This document shows positions 25,653 through 33,443 of a DNA stretch of 64,000 nucleotides, piece after piece (position 1 is the stretch's first letter; each line of letters starts with the position of its first letter). The notes under the pieces are model-generated. The model ran no database searches and was not told the DNA's origin. It worked only from the letters and a program-made list of their open reading frames with translations. A program made the position numbers and the translations under genes. Source of the stretch: Paenibacillus sp. PL91 (lineage in GTDB: Bacteria; Bacillota; Bacilli; Paenibacillales; Paenibacillaceae); assembly GCF_012935325.2 (NCBI RefSeq), contig NZ_JABBYG020000002.1, positions 620,001 to 684,000 on the forward strand, given 5' to 3'.

Positions 25653-27863
25653 TTATTCCTCTGTTTGCGACAAACCATGCGCTCGCAGCTGCATCGCTTC
25701 AATACCGGCAAGCAGCACGATGCCTATGCCATGGGTATCATTGAGCTGCCAGGTCAACTCGTTCTTATAATACGAAGCTGAATACGAATAGCCTGAGCCT
25801 CTGCAAACGCCGTACACGTTGCCGAGCTTGTCGATGCACTCGTTCTTCAAGCCTTCCCAGCCTTTATGAACAGAGCGGACATAACGGTCAGTGTCCTCCT
25901 TAAGCCAGCCATAGCGAACACCGCGCGCGAAGGCGTAGAGGAACATGGAGGTGCATGAGGCTTCCCCGTAAGAATCCGGATCGGTCAGCACTTGATGCCA
26001 TAAGCCCGATTCCCCCTGCAGCCTTTCATAGCCTAGGCAAAGCTCTCGAAAGAAGCCTAAGAGCTGCTCATAGCGTTTGTGGCTGACTGGCATCACCGCT
26101 AACAATTCAGACAATGAAAACAGCACCCAGCCGTTTCCTCTCCCCCATGGCACGCCGTTTGGCTTATTAAACTTAAAATCATAAACATGATGCATGATTT
26201 GCAGCTCCGGGATAAACAACTTTGATCGGTATAGCAAAAATTGCTCTGCCGCATCGTCCAAATAGGTGGTTTGTCCCGTCAATTCGTAATACTTCGCTAA
26301 AAATGGCGTGCTCATATACAAATCGTCGCACCATATCGTATCCTTCATGAAATCGGTCGTTCCTCTTGCCCTATACAAAGTGCCTTCAGGCAGTCGATCC
26401 TGCTTCTCCGTTATATAGCCCGCTATTCGCTCGGCAGCCTGTTCAGCCCCTATGAGCTTCCGTGCTTTATTTGCTTCCAGCATTGCCGCCCCGAATGAGC
26501 CGCAGTCATCCAAGCTGTCAATGAGCGTCAGCTGGTGGTTTATTCCCGGTGAGCCGAATCTAGCACTATCCCAAACGCTATACGTATGCATAGAGCTGCA
26601 TTGTTCTATATGTTCAGTCGCATAATTTGTAAAATGCGAATCGGACAACGCGGCGCCAGTCTTGAGGATGCCATATAGCGTAACGCCTAGCGGGTAATTC
26701 CACTTGCCGAACATTGCGTTTTCCAAATAAGGCCTTATCCACGTGTCCGGCCTGTCCGCACGCCAGCATAAGGGCTCTCCAGCCGCATCAGCTGCGGGAT
26801 GGATATGCGTAATCGCATTAACTTCAGGCACGTTATCCCCTGCGAATAGACCAACGTAGTACCAATGATCGTTTATACCCGCTACGGGGAAAGGCTTCGA
26901 TAGCTTCACCATCTCATTATCGGATGCATGCCCTTGAGTCTGCTCCAACATTAGCTCAAAGCCCCAGTTGCCATCCGCGCATTCCGATTGGACGACTAAA
27001 TCATGCGAACCATGCCTCAGCTGCAGCATGATGTCCAGATTGCCCGCTCTCTCTTCCCCATAGTAGACCATCGTTCCATCCAAATAGATTTTACAGCGTC
27101 CACGATACTGTCCTTTAAGCTTCATATTTTGCTTACGAAGACTTAAATTGCCGAGCTTCGTCCAAGCAAACGCGCTGCTGCCTGGATTTATGCCAAAGAT
27201 CCGGGCAAAGCAGCCCTTCTCTGCTTCATCTGGCAGCCAATCAAGCTTGGGATACCATTCATTGGTTGATGAAAAATCGCCGTCCCCGCCTGGAAGAGTC
27301 AGCCACTTCTCCTTTTGCGGACTGCTGTACGCCCAGCCTTCCTGGCCTTCATATTCGGCTATCGGGGACAGAATGTGCGTCGGAAAGCCTTTCACGCTGC
27401 CTGTGCCAAAGCTAGCGCCGCAGCCGGTACCGGTTTTGACAAGCTCCAGCACGATATGGTTCCAGCCCTTGCGGAGCATCGCACGAAAATGGATTTTCCG
27501 ATCAGGAAATACATCATCATTTAGATTGGATTTGAACGACTGGCTTTCATTCACAAATACCGTTGCCGGCCCGAAGCAGCTTATGCAAAACGGGCTGTCC
27601 GCCTCCTGGTCGCTCCATAGCTTTCCCCAAACATACAGGAATTGCCCGTCCTTAAGCTCCGGCCACCGCTCTTCCAGGTTCATCTCGTAACGGTAGTCGC
27701 TGCCTCGCTGGAAACCCCTCGTCGTGTAGGTCCGATACATCGGCGGAAGCTTCGGATGGGAACCGATAAAGCGATTCGCAATTGCGGCGAGCACAAGCTC
27801 ATCGTTTTCAAGCGTAAACTTGCCCATTGCTTCATGCGGATCTAAATACGCGTTTACACTCAT
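25653..27863 (-). CDS. Glycoside hydrolase family 88/105 protein with N-terminal accessory domains
   Basis: A 736-residue protein. The C-terminal half (about 370-730) is an alpha/alpha-barrel of the GH88/105 unsaturated glucuronyl/galacturonyl hydrolases. It shows DTIWCDDLYMSTPFLAKYY with the probable catalytic Asp, VWDSARFGSPG, and KPNGVPWGRGNGWVLFSLSE. These enzymes remove the 4,5-unsaturated uronic acid left by polysaccharide lyases. The N-terminal half is strand-rich and likely carries two jelly-roll modules, making it about twice the length of B. subtilis YteR or YesR. There is no signal peptide, hence cytoplasmic. The frame extends to 28061 inside the upstream gene, but the ATG at 27863 follows GGGGAAG. 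It is the last gene of the unit. Confidence 0.85.
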   Translation of the reverse strand: MSVNAYLDPHEAMGKFTLENDELVLAAIANRFIGSHPKLPPMYRTYTTRGFQRGSDYRYEMNLEERWPELKDGQFLYVWGKLWSDQEADSPFCISCFGPATVFVNESQSFKSNLNDDVFPDRKIHFRAMLRKGWNHIVLELVKTGTGCGASFGTGSVKGFPTHILSPIAEYEGQEGWAYSSPQKEKWLTLPGGDGDFSSTNEWYPKLDWLPDEAEKGCFARIFGINPGSSAFAWTKLGNLSLRKQNMKLKGQYRGRCKIYLDGTMVYYGEERAGNLDIMLQLRHGSHDLVVQSECADGNWGFELMLEQTQGHASDNEMVKLSKPFPVAGINDHWYYVGLFAGDNVPEVNAITHIHPAADAAGEPLCWRADRPDTWIRPYLENAMFGKWNYPLGVTLYGILKTGAALSDSHFTNYATEHIEQCSSMHTYSVWDSARFGSPGINHQLTLIDSLDDCGSFGAAMLEANKARKLIGAEQAAERIAGYITEKQDRLPEGTLYRARGTTDFMKDTIWCDDLYMSTPFLAKYYELTGQTTYLDDAAEQFLLYRSKLFIPELQIMHHVYDFKFNKPNGVPWGRGNGWVLFSLSELLAVMPVSHKRYEQLLGFFRELCLGYERLQGESGLWHQVLTDPDSYGEASCTSMFLYAFARGVRYGWLKEDTDRYVRSVHKGWEGLKNECIDKLGNVYGVCRGSGYSYSASYYKNELTWQLNDTHGIGIVLLAGIEAMQLRAHGLSQTEE

Positions 27864-27879
27864 ACACTCTTCCCCTTCC

Positions 27880-29145
27880 TTAGATTTCTCCTCCCGGATA
27901 CAGCGTCGAGCTGTATAGGCGCTTCGGCTGCGGCAGCTGCTTCCCGTCGCCAAACGTCTCGCTAATATCGGCATACCGGCTTGAATAGATCGATGCCGTA
28001 AGGTCATTGTAAATAACGACCTGCTCCGTCCCCATTCCGAGCAAATCCGCATGTACGGCATAACCGTCTGATGGAAAGCGCACGACCTCGTTCATCCTGC
28101 CATCATATAGGGTCGGGTACACGCCTCCGCCGCGACGGTAGGCCAGAATATAATCGGGCGCATCCTGCTCCCAGCCTCGCAGCGTCTCGATAATCGTCAA
28201 CCAGCCATCCGTCTTGCGATCCTCCTTCCATACCTCTCTTCCTTCTGAATCGAGGAGGAACAAGGCGTCCTTGCCTTTCAAGCCTTTTCCGTCATCCTCA
28301 CGTACGAGACGATCCAGACCGGCAATCTGCATGCCAGGCAAGTCGCTTCGAAATTGCCCAAGCGCGATATGCTGCGATTCGACCGACCCCTCATGCCTCC
28401 ACAATTCCTTGCCGCTTCGGTCATACATGACTGTCACGCTGCCGCCGATAACGAGCTCAGGCAAGCCGTCCCCGTTCACGTCCCCAACCCAAATACAGTC
28501 CGCGTGATCTTCTAGATCCTTGCAGCTCCAAAGCAGCCTTCCTTGCGAGTCGAGCAAATCATAGCCCGCCATCACCTCATCCTTGCCGTCTCCGTTCAAA
28601 TCGTAGACCCATGGAAAATGTCCCGGATTGCCCTCATGGGTCCATAGCAGCCGAAACTCACGATCCAGCGCCCACATTTTATGATAGCGATCCTTCAAAA
28701 TAATATCGGTCGCACGGTCGCCGCCAGACAAATTCGCAATCATGATGCAGTCATGGGCATGCGGATCAGGCAGCTCGTACGTTTCCTTCTTCTCGCCGGT
28801 CGCGCCGTCAATGATCTGAAACCGGTCATCCATGACGCATAAAACTTCCAGCCTGCCATCGCCGTCCAAGTCGTAAATTTGGGCTGGATAGTCCGAGCCA
28901 TGGCTGCCTGCCTCCGGATTCGGCGTTCCTCTTTGCCACAGCAAACGGCCTTCTAGATCGAAGGCGGTCAAGCACTGTACCTGATGAGGAATATATCGAA
29001 CATCCTGCCGATTATCGGGCTGAACAAACAGCAGCTCCATTTTGCCATCACCGTTCAAATCGCCGAGCAGCAGCTTGCACCTAGGCCCCGCCGCGCTAAT
29101 ATCGATCTCCGCTAATTTTATGGCATCCAAAGCCTGTTGCTCCAT
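27880..29145 (-). CDS. FG-GAP/VCBS-like beta-propeller protein with calcium-binding repeats
   Basis: A 421-residue protein built from repeats with calcium-binding loops of the type D-x-[DN]-G-D-G: GDLNGDGKMELLF, YDLDGDGRLEVLC, YDLNGDGKDEVMA and GDVNGDGLPELVI. Between them are WD/PQQ-like strands such as ITGAT-type turns (IIDGATGEKKETYEL). The fold is likely a beta-propeller related to the propeller of rhamnogalacturonan lyases (PL11), but the match is not strong enough to call it a lyase. There is no signal peptide. AGGAGGGG precedes the ATG, 11 bases after the deacetylase stop and 16 before the GH88/105 start, so it belongs to the same transcript. Confidence 0.75.
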   Translation of the reverse strand: MEQQALDAIKLAEIDISAAGPRCKLLLGDLNGDGKMELLFVQPDNRQDVRYIPHQVQCLTAFDLEGRLLWQRGTPNPEAGSHGSDYPAQIYDLDGDGRLEVLCVMDDRFQIIDGATGEKKETYELPDPHAHDCIMIANLSGGDRATDIILKDRYHKMWALDREFRLLWTHEGNPGHFPWVYDLNGDGKDEVMAGYDLLDSQGRLLWSCKDLEDHADCIWVGDVNGDGLPELVIGGSVTVMYDRSGKELWRHEGSVESQHIALGQFRSDLPGMQIAGLDRLVREDDGKGLKGKDALFLLDSEGREVWKEDRKTDGWLTIIETLRGWEQDAPDYILAYRRGGGVYPTLYDGRMNEVVRFPSDGYAVHADLLGMGTEQVVIYNDLTASIYSSRYADISETFGDGKQLPQPKRLYSSTLYPGGEI

Positions 29146-29156
29146 TGTTTCCCCTC

Positions 29157-29978
29157 CTAAACGTTAATGTTGCTGTTTGATGCGAGGCTCGTTTGGCTCC
29201 CGCCTTTTACTTCTACGATGTTGCCGTCGACACTAAGCCAAATGCTTGCAGCCGTTGGGTTATAAACGAAATCAAGCCCGGCTGAAAACTTCAGCTGGCT
29301 GTAGGCACCCATATAGTCCATGATCTGCAGGTTCGTTGCATACCAAATGTTTTCCTGGCCGGACACCCGCTCGCAAAACTGTTCCATAAGCTCCCAATTG
29401 CTGTCGTTATCAAACTCATAGCTATGTCCCCATACATACATCAAATACAAATACTGTGTTTTGTGGAGACCAACAAACGTCTCCGCGCGCTCCAGCAGCC
29501 TGTCATTATGATGGCAGGTGGGCTTCCATTCATGCCAGTCGTCCGGCATAGAGAAGGCTCCTGTCGTTTGCACGACTCTAGCGTATTCGATTCCAAGCAG
29601 GGGGAGCATTCGCTTTATTTCTGCGTTAAATGAACCGTTCGGGTAGGACATCCCGCGAACCGTACATCCAATAAGTCGCTCGAGCCTTTTTCGGTCCTCA
29701 ATCACCTCATGCACAATTTGCTCTTTGGGGCAGCGTGCAATCGTTGGATGTGTCAGCGTATGCGCGGATACCTCATGCCCAGCGTATAATGCCGGCGCCT
29801 CCCCTTCCGTCAACCGATTTCCCGTACCGAACAGGCCGGCGTTCAAATGAAAGGTTCCCTTTATGCCATATCGATTAAAGATCGACACGAGCCTTCGGTC
29901 GGCTGTCGTGCCATCGTCGTAGCTCATCGTCAATGCCTTGTGCTTGCCTTCCGGGAAACATACTAATATTTTTGGCAT
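29157..29978 (-). CDS. Polysaccharide deacetylase family protein (NodB/CE4-like), cytoplasmic
   Basis: A 273-residue NodB-fold protein. Motif 1 is TMSYDDG with the paired aspartates, motif 2 SAHTLTHP carries the HxxxH metal ligands, and motif 3 is RGMSYPNG. A later histidine occurs in YVWGHSYEFD. CE4 enzymes remove acetyl groups from sugars. With no signal peptide and a place inside the rhamnogalacturonan unit, it may deacetylate imported pectic oligosaccharides. It would then stand in for the acetylesterases YesT/YesY of B. subtilis, which is inference. The last 50 residues form a separate strand-rich end. AAGGAG precedes the ATG. Confidence 0.82.
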   Translation of the reverse strand: MPKILVCFPEGKHKALTMSYDDGTTADRRLVSIFNRYGIKGTFHLNAGLFGTGNRLTEGEAPALYAGHEVSAHTLTHPTIARCPKEQIVHEVIEDRKRLERLIGCTVRGMSYPNGSFNAEIKRMLPLLGIEYARVVQTTGAFSMPDDWHEWKPTCHHNDRLLERAETFVGLHKTQYLYLMYVWGHSYEFDNDSNWELMEQFCERVSGQENIWYATNLQIMDYMGAYSQLKFSAGLDFVYNPTAASIWLSVDGNIVEVKGGSQTSLASNSNINV

Positions 29979-30023
29979 AAGCTGCTTCTCCTTCTCTTAA
30001 TAAACTTGTTATCCGCTCTTTTC

Positions 30024-30707
30024 TTAATCCGGCTTCGCCAGCCCATATACCTTAAAGTTCGCATACTCCGCTATGAATGGCGACATTTGCCGAAAGCCGA
30101 TCTTCCCCGCTTCGTGCGCCTGCCCAAACGCTGTTCCATCATCATCCCAATCCAGCACTGGAAGCTCGTTTATTGAAAAGACGATGCGCGAGCCCCGCTT
30201 CTCAAGCAGCATGCGATAGAAGCCGTTGCAATCCGCAACTCCGGGCAGGGGGTCGGCTCCCTGGGCAACTAAATGAAAGCCGTAGCTCTTTCGCAAATTG
30301 CAGGTGTGAAAATGCCGTTCCTCCGGCCATCGCCTGCGATAATAAGAAAGATGGTACGCGTCCATCTCTCCATGATGGTATTGCTCGTATTCGCCCGTGC
30401 GCGGCGCAAGCGACGAGTCGAACAGATCAACGCCGTTTGCTCCGCTAGCCGAGAAAAACAAAATCGCGAGGCCCGGCTCCCGAATAGGCCTAAACTCCCA
30501 TGCAACCGCTATGTCAGCTGGAAAAGTCTCCGGGCACCAAAGCACAAAATTCGCTTGCTGCCCGCCCTCTGGCTCCTGTGCGCTCTCCATGCGCATCCGC
30601 CCCTTCGGGAACGTGATGACCGCATCTCCTTCCGCTCGAAAATGGCTAATCTCCTCGGGTGACTGCAGACTATTGCTGTAAATCAGCTCCCACCCTGGCG
30701 ATATCAT
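30024..30707 (-). CDS. yesU: YesU homologue (DUF1961 family)
   Basis: A 227-residue protein that I recognise as close to YesU of the B. subtilis rhamnogalacturonan operon: NFVLWCPETFP, GLAILFFSASGANGVDLFD, HLSYYRRRWPEERHFHTCN, GFHLVAQGADPLPG and GKIGFRQM all have direct counterparts. The fold is probably a concanavalin-like beta-sandwich that binds or cleaves oligosaccharide; no catalytic role is proven. The ATG at 30707 overlaps the stop of the exo-lyase gene (ATGA), giving translational coupling; a longer TTG frame to 30740 is not needed. The next gene starts 45 bases further. Confidence 0.88.
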   Translation of the reverse strand: MISPGWELIYSNSLQSPEEISHFRAEGDAVITFPKGRMRMESAQEPEGGQQANFVLWCPETFPADIAVAWEFRPIREPGLAILFFSASGANGVDLFDSSLAPRTGEYEQYHHGEMDAYHLSYYRRRWPEERHFHTCNLRKSYGFHLVAQGADPLPGVADCNGFYRMLLEKRGSRIVFSINELPVLDWDDDGTAFGQAHEAGKIGFRQMSPFIAEYANFKVYGLAKPD

Positions 30708-33292
30708 GGTTGAGCCTCTACCCACTGTTCTGGCAGCCAATCGTCAATCAATTCCAGGCTGATGATCGTATTCAGTGACCACTGCGCCGCTTCGTTCGTA
30801 TTGATCCAATCAATTTCCTTCAAATCGCCGACATACGTAACCTGCTCCGCTGCCTCCTGAAGCCGCACTTGCGCAAAAGGATTTTCCATAAGAATCTGCC
30901 AAGCTCGCCTCGCCGCGGCAGCGTCTTGTTTATAAAAGGCGCCAAAGGCCGCAATCGCAATGCTGAGCACAGGATGAGCAAAATGATTATTGCTGATCTC
31001 GCCGCCTGTTACCAGATCCTTCTCTTCTTGCGTCATGTTGTAATAAACGCCGAATTCGGCCATCATCGCTTCCCATTCCGGATCCTTAAGCATGGCCGCC
31101 AGCTCGAACCAAACCTGCGGCGCGCCCATGCAGATCGCCAAATGGCGCCCCCAGTTATCGTCGCCAAGCGAGGTCAGTATTCCGGTCTCGGGGTCATAGC
31201 CGTAGGTCGGACCGGAAATCAGGCCATATTTGGCCTGCTTGACGCAATCGATGCCTACTATTATTTTGTCGCGGTATGACTGATCTTCAAACCGTTCCCA
31301 TCTGGTCATCCAATTCGAGCTGAAGGCTGCCCAATCCGGTCCGATCCGTATATGCGTCTTATGCTCGTCCTTCGGAAAATAAGCGCGCATCGGGTCTAAG
31401 CTGACAGTCGAGAAGTCCGCATCCTTAACCTCATCCATCAAGTCGCCTATTCGCTCATCTGCGGTCAAATAATAATAGTAGCGGTGAAGGCCGGCCATGG
31501 CGATTCGCGCCTCCTTGCAGCCACAGCCCCAATGAACGACATTATGTCTGGAGCCGAGTCCCGCATATTCGCCAAAATGATAAACATCCACCTCGCTTGT
31601 ATGCCGCGTCATCGCTTCGGCAAGCCGGAATACGTCCTCACGGCCCGACCGCAAAAACATGACCCACAGCCACATATTCGGGGCGAGCTCTGTATTTTGC
31701 CAAGCGCAGCCGCCTAAATCATAATTCCATACATGCCGAACCGGGTCATAGCTGTGCATGAAATCGCCATAATCCCAAAATCCGTACCATTTCCGCTGCT
31801 CGACCTCCGCCTGATAAAAAGCGACAATCCCATTGAGCTGATCCTCCAAATGCGCTTTCAATGGCGTGCTGCGATCCGGCAATCCCCATAAGCCGAATGC
31901 GCGCGTCTCATGCAGGTAACCCGGCTCGCAAACAAGCATCGCCGGCGATGCGATCTGCTCCTGCATCGCTTGCAGCCGCTGTGGATTAGGTGTCTCCGAG
32001 GTGCACCAGAGCGTCAGCTCACTCGTATTCGCGATTCCGTACGGGGTTGCACGCAGCTCATCCGCTCCTTCATAGGAAGATTCCACATGCGTCTCCATAT
32101 CGTAATGCCGAAGATCCATGGCATCGCCATCCGGCGACCAGAACCAAACGGTAAGCTTCGCCTCCCGTGAAGCCGTACCGCCCATTTCAAGGCCGGAGGG
32201 ATGCTTCTCCCAGAAGCTCCGCAAGCCGGCTGCCAGCCCACCGCCCTCGCTGCCGACATAACCGAGCCCGCCCGCTCTGCGCCCCTCGGCGCCCTTGATC
32301 CAGCAGCAATCCGCCTTCGTTCGCTTCCACACCGCGTAATGATCGGCTGAACGCTGCACCAGCTTGAAATCATCCCATACGGCAGAATCATCCAGCAATC
32401 CAAGGAAATAACGGTCAGCCTCCTCATCAAAGCGGACTGAATCGCCCTTCGTCTGCTGCTCGAACAGCTCCCTGTATTTGCCCTTTGTTCTGCGGGTATG
32501 CAGCGTCTTCGGTGATTCGCTAAAAAAACCGCTGTCCCCTGCGAATCGAACATGGCGATTATATAACGGCCCTCTCATCGGAACCGCAAATTGGATGCCT
32601 AAAGCTTTAATGAAATCCGAATTCGGATTTCCGTCATAATGGAAGCTGTGTACGATACGAATGGTCTCAAGTCCGGCATAAACATATAAGCGCAGTGAAA
32701 TCGGCAGCCATTCCCTCGTACCTGATTCGGAGCGATGCTTCCCTTCCAGCTTGATGACAGCTCTGACCGGACCGCTTTGCTCTAGCGTAGCCTTATGGAT
32801 CTTGCAGGCGAAGTCTTCCTCGCGAATAGTCTTGACCCCAGACACCGAGCTGTGGCTTTCCTTGATCGACACTAGCCCGCCTCCGCTACAAAGCAAAACG
32901 CCGTTTCGATATATTTGATCAATTACCTTATTGCCTTTCTTGGGTACGACTAGCGTAATAACGCCCGTATTCAGCTCAATGGATTCATCTGTTTGCTTGA
33001 CCGTGACGGAGCAAGCTGATTCGGCGCCTTTCCCTTTGACGATCTCGTAGCCATTTGGCGCGGATGTTAGAGAAGCCGCAGCATGCGCGGACCACTTGAC
33101 GCTTCCGTCTGGCCAATAAGCGGTGGGCCAGCTTTGCATAGCTGCTTTTTCTGCACTGCCTGCATGCTGCAAGGCCAGTGCATCCTCCCGCAGCAGCTCC
33201 CCTTCCTTCCACGGAATGCCAAAGGTTAGCCCAACAGGGTGTGCTCCTGTGTGCTTCAACCAACGCAGCTTAACGGATTTTGGTAATGACAA
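30704..33292 (-). CDS. Exo-rhamnogalacturonan lyase family protein (PcRGLX/PL26-like)
   Basis: An 862-residue protein resembling the PcRGLX (PL26) family, which cleaves disaccharides from rhamnogalacturonan I by beta-elimination. The N-terminal part is a beta-sandwich (VKLRWLKHTGAHPVGLTFG, WPDGSVKWSAHA). The middle holds conserved aromatic and histidine-rich stretches (YHFGEYAGLGSRHNVVHWGC, HRYYYYLTADERIG). The C-terminal part is alpha-helical. No signal peptide is present. The frame opens at 33370, but AAAGGAGG lies 10 bases before the TTG at 33292, giving MSLPKSVKLRW; I take that start. It is the first gene of its transcript. The family call is from recognition, without a search. Confidence 0.78.
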   Translation of the reverse strand: MSLPKSVKLRWLKHTGAHPVGLTFGIPWKEGELLREDALALQHAGSAEKAAMQSWPTAYWPDGSVKWSAHAAASLTSAPNGYEIVKGKGAESACSVTVKQTDESIELNTGVITLVVPKKGNKVIDQIYRNGVLLCSGGGLVSIKESHSSVSGVKTIREEDFACKIHKATLEQSGPVRAVIKLEGKHRSESGTREWLPISLRLYVYAGLETIRIVHSFHYDGNPNSDFIKALGIQFAVPMRGPLYNRHVRFAGDSGFFSESPKTLHTRRTKGKYRELFEQQTKGDSVRFDEEADRYFLGLLDDSAVWDDFKLVQRSADHYAVWKRTKADCCWIKGAEGRRAGGLGYVGSEGGGLAAGLRSFWEKHPSGLEMGGTASREAKLTVWFWSPDGDAMDLRHYDMETHVESSYEGADELRATPYGIANTSELTLWCTSETPNPQRLQAMQEQIASPAMLVCEPGYLHETRAFGLWGLPDRSTPLKAHLEDQLNGIVAFYQAEVEQRKWYGFWDYGDFMHSYDPVRHVWNYDLGGCAWQNTELAPNMWLWVMFLRSGREDVFRLAEAMTRHTSEVDVYHFGEYAGLGSRHNVVHWGCGCKEARIAMAGLHRYYYYLTADERIGDLMDEVKDADFSTVSLDPMRAYFPKDEHKTHIRIGPDWAAFSSNWMTRWERFEDQSYRDKIIVGIDCVKQAKYGLISGPTYGYDPETGILTSLGDDNWGRHLAICMGAPQVWFELAAMLKDPEWEAMMAEFGVYYNMTQEEKDLVTGGEISNNHFAHPVLSIAIAAFGAFYKQDAAAARRAWQILMENPFAQVRLQEAAEQVTYVGDLKEIDWINTNEAAQWSLNTIISLELIDDWLPEQWVEAQP

Positions 33293-33341
33293 TGTTGAAA
33301 AGCCTCCTTTTGAACAACAGGTTTGCTTCACGCATACCTTC

Positions 33342-33383
33342 ATCGTAAAGAGGCTTTCATTTGCATACAATTAGACATTTTTG
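33342..33383 (-). promoter_or_regulatory. Promoter of the exo-lyase unit with shared 16-bp activator-like box
   Basis: On the minus strand CAAAAATGTCTAATTG (33383-33368) runs into a weak -35 TTGTAT (33370-33365), then a 17-bp spacer and -10 TACGAT (33347-33342). The same 16 bases occur, in the same place relative to the -35, upstream of the importer unit at 39618-39633. A second, related half (AAAAATGTGCAAGT) begins 32 bp upstream (33414 downward). The layout fits a class II activator site for the neighbouring AraC-type regulator. Confidence 0.65.
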
Positions 33384-33443
33384 ATTAGGGCCAGCACTAG
33401 ACTTGCACATTTTTAGTCGGTTAGCACTTTATTGCTTAGCCGT

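Noticed and set aside
30708..30740. TTG start giving an 11-residue longer YesU
   Set aside because: The ATG at 30707 overlaps the lyase stop in the usual ATGA coupling and matches the family N-terminus.
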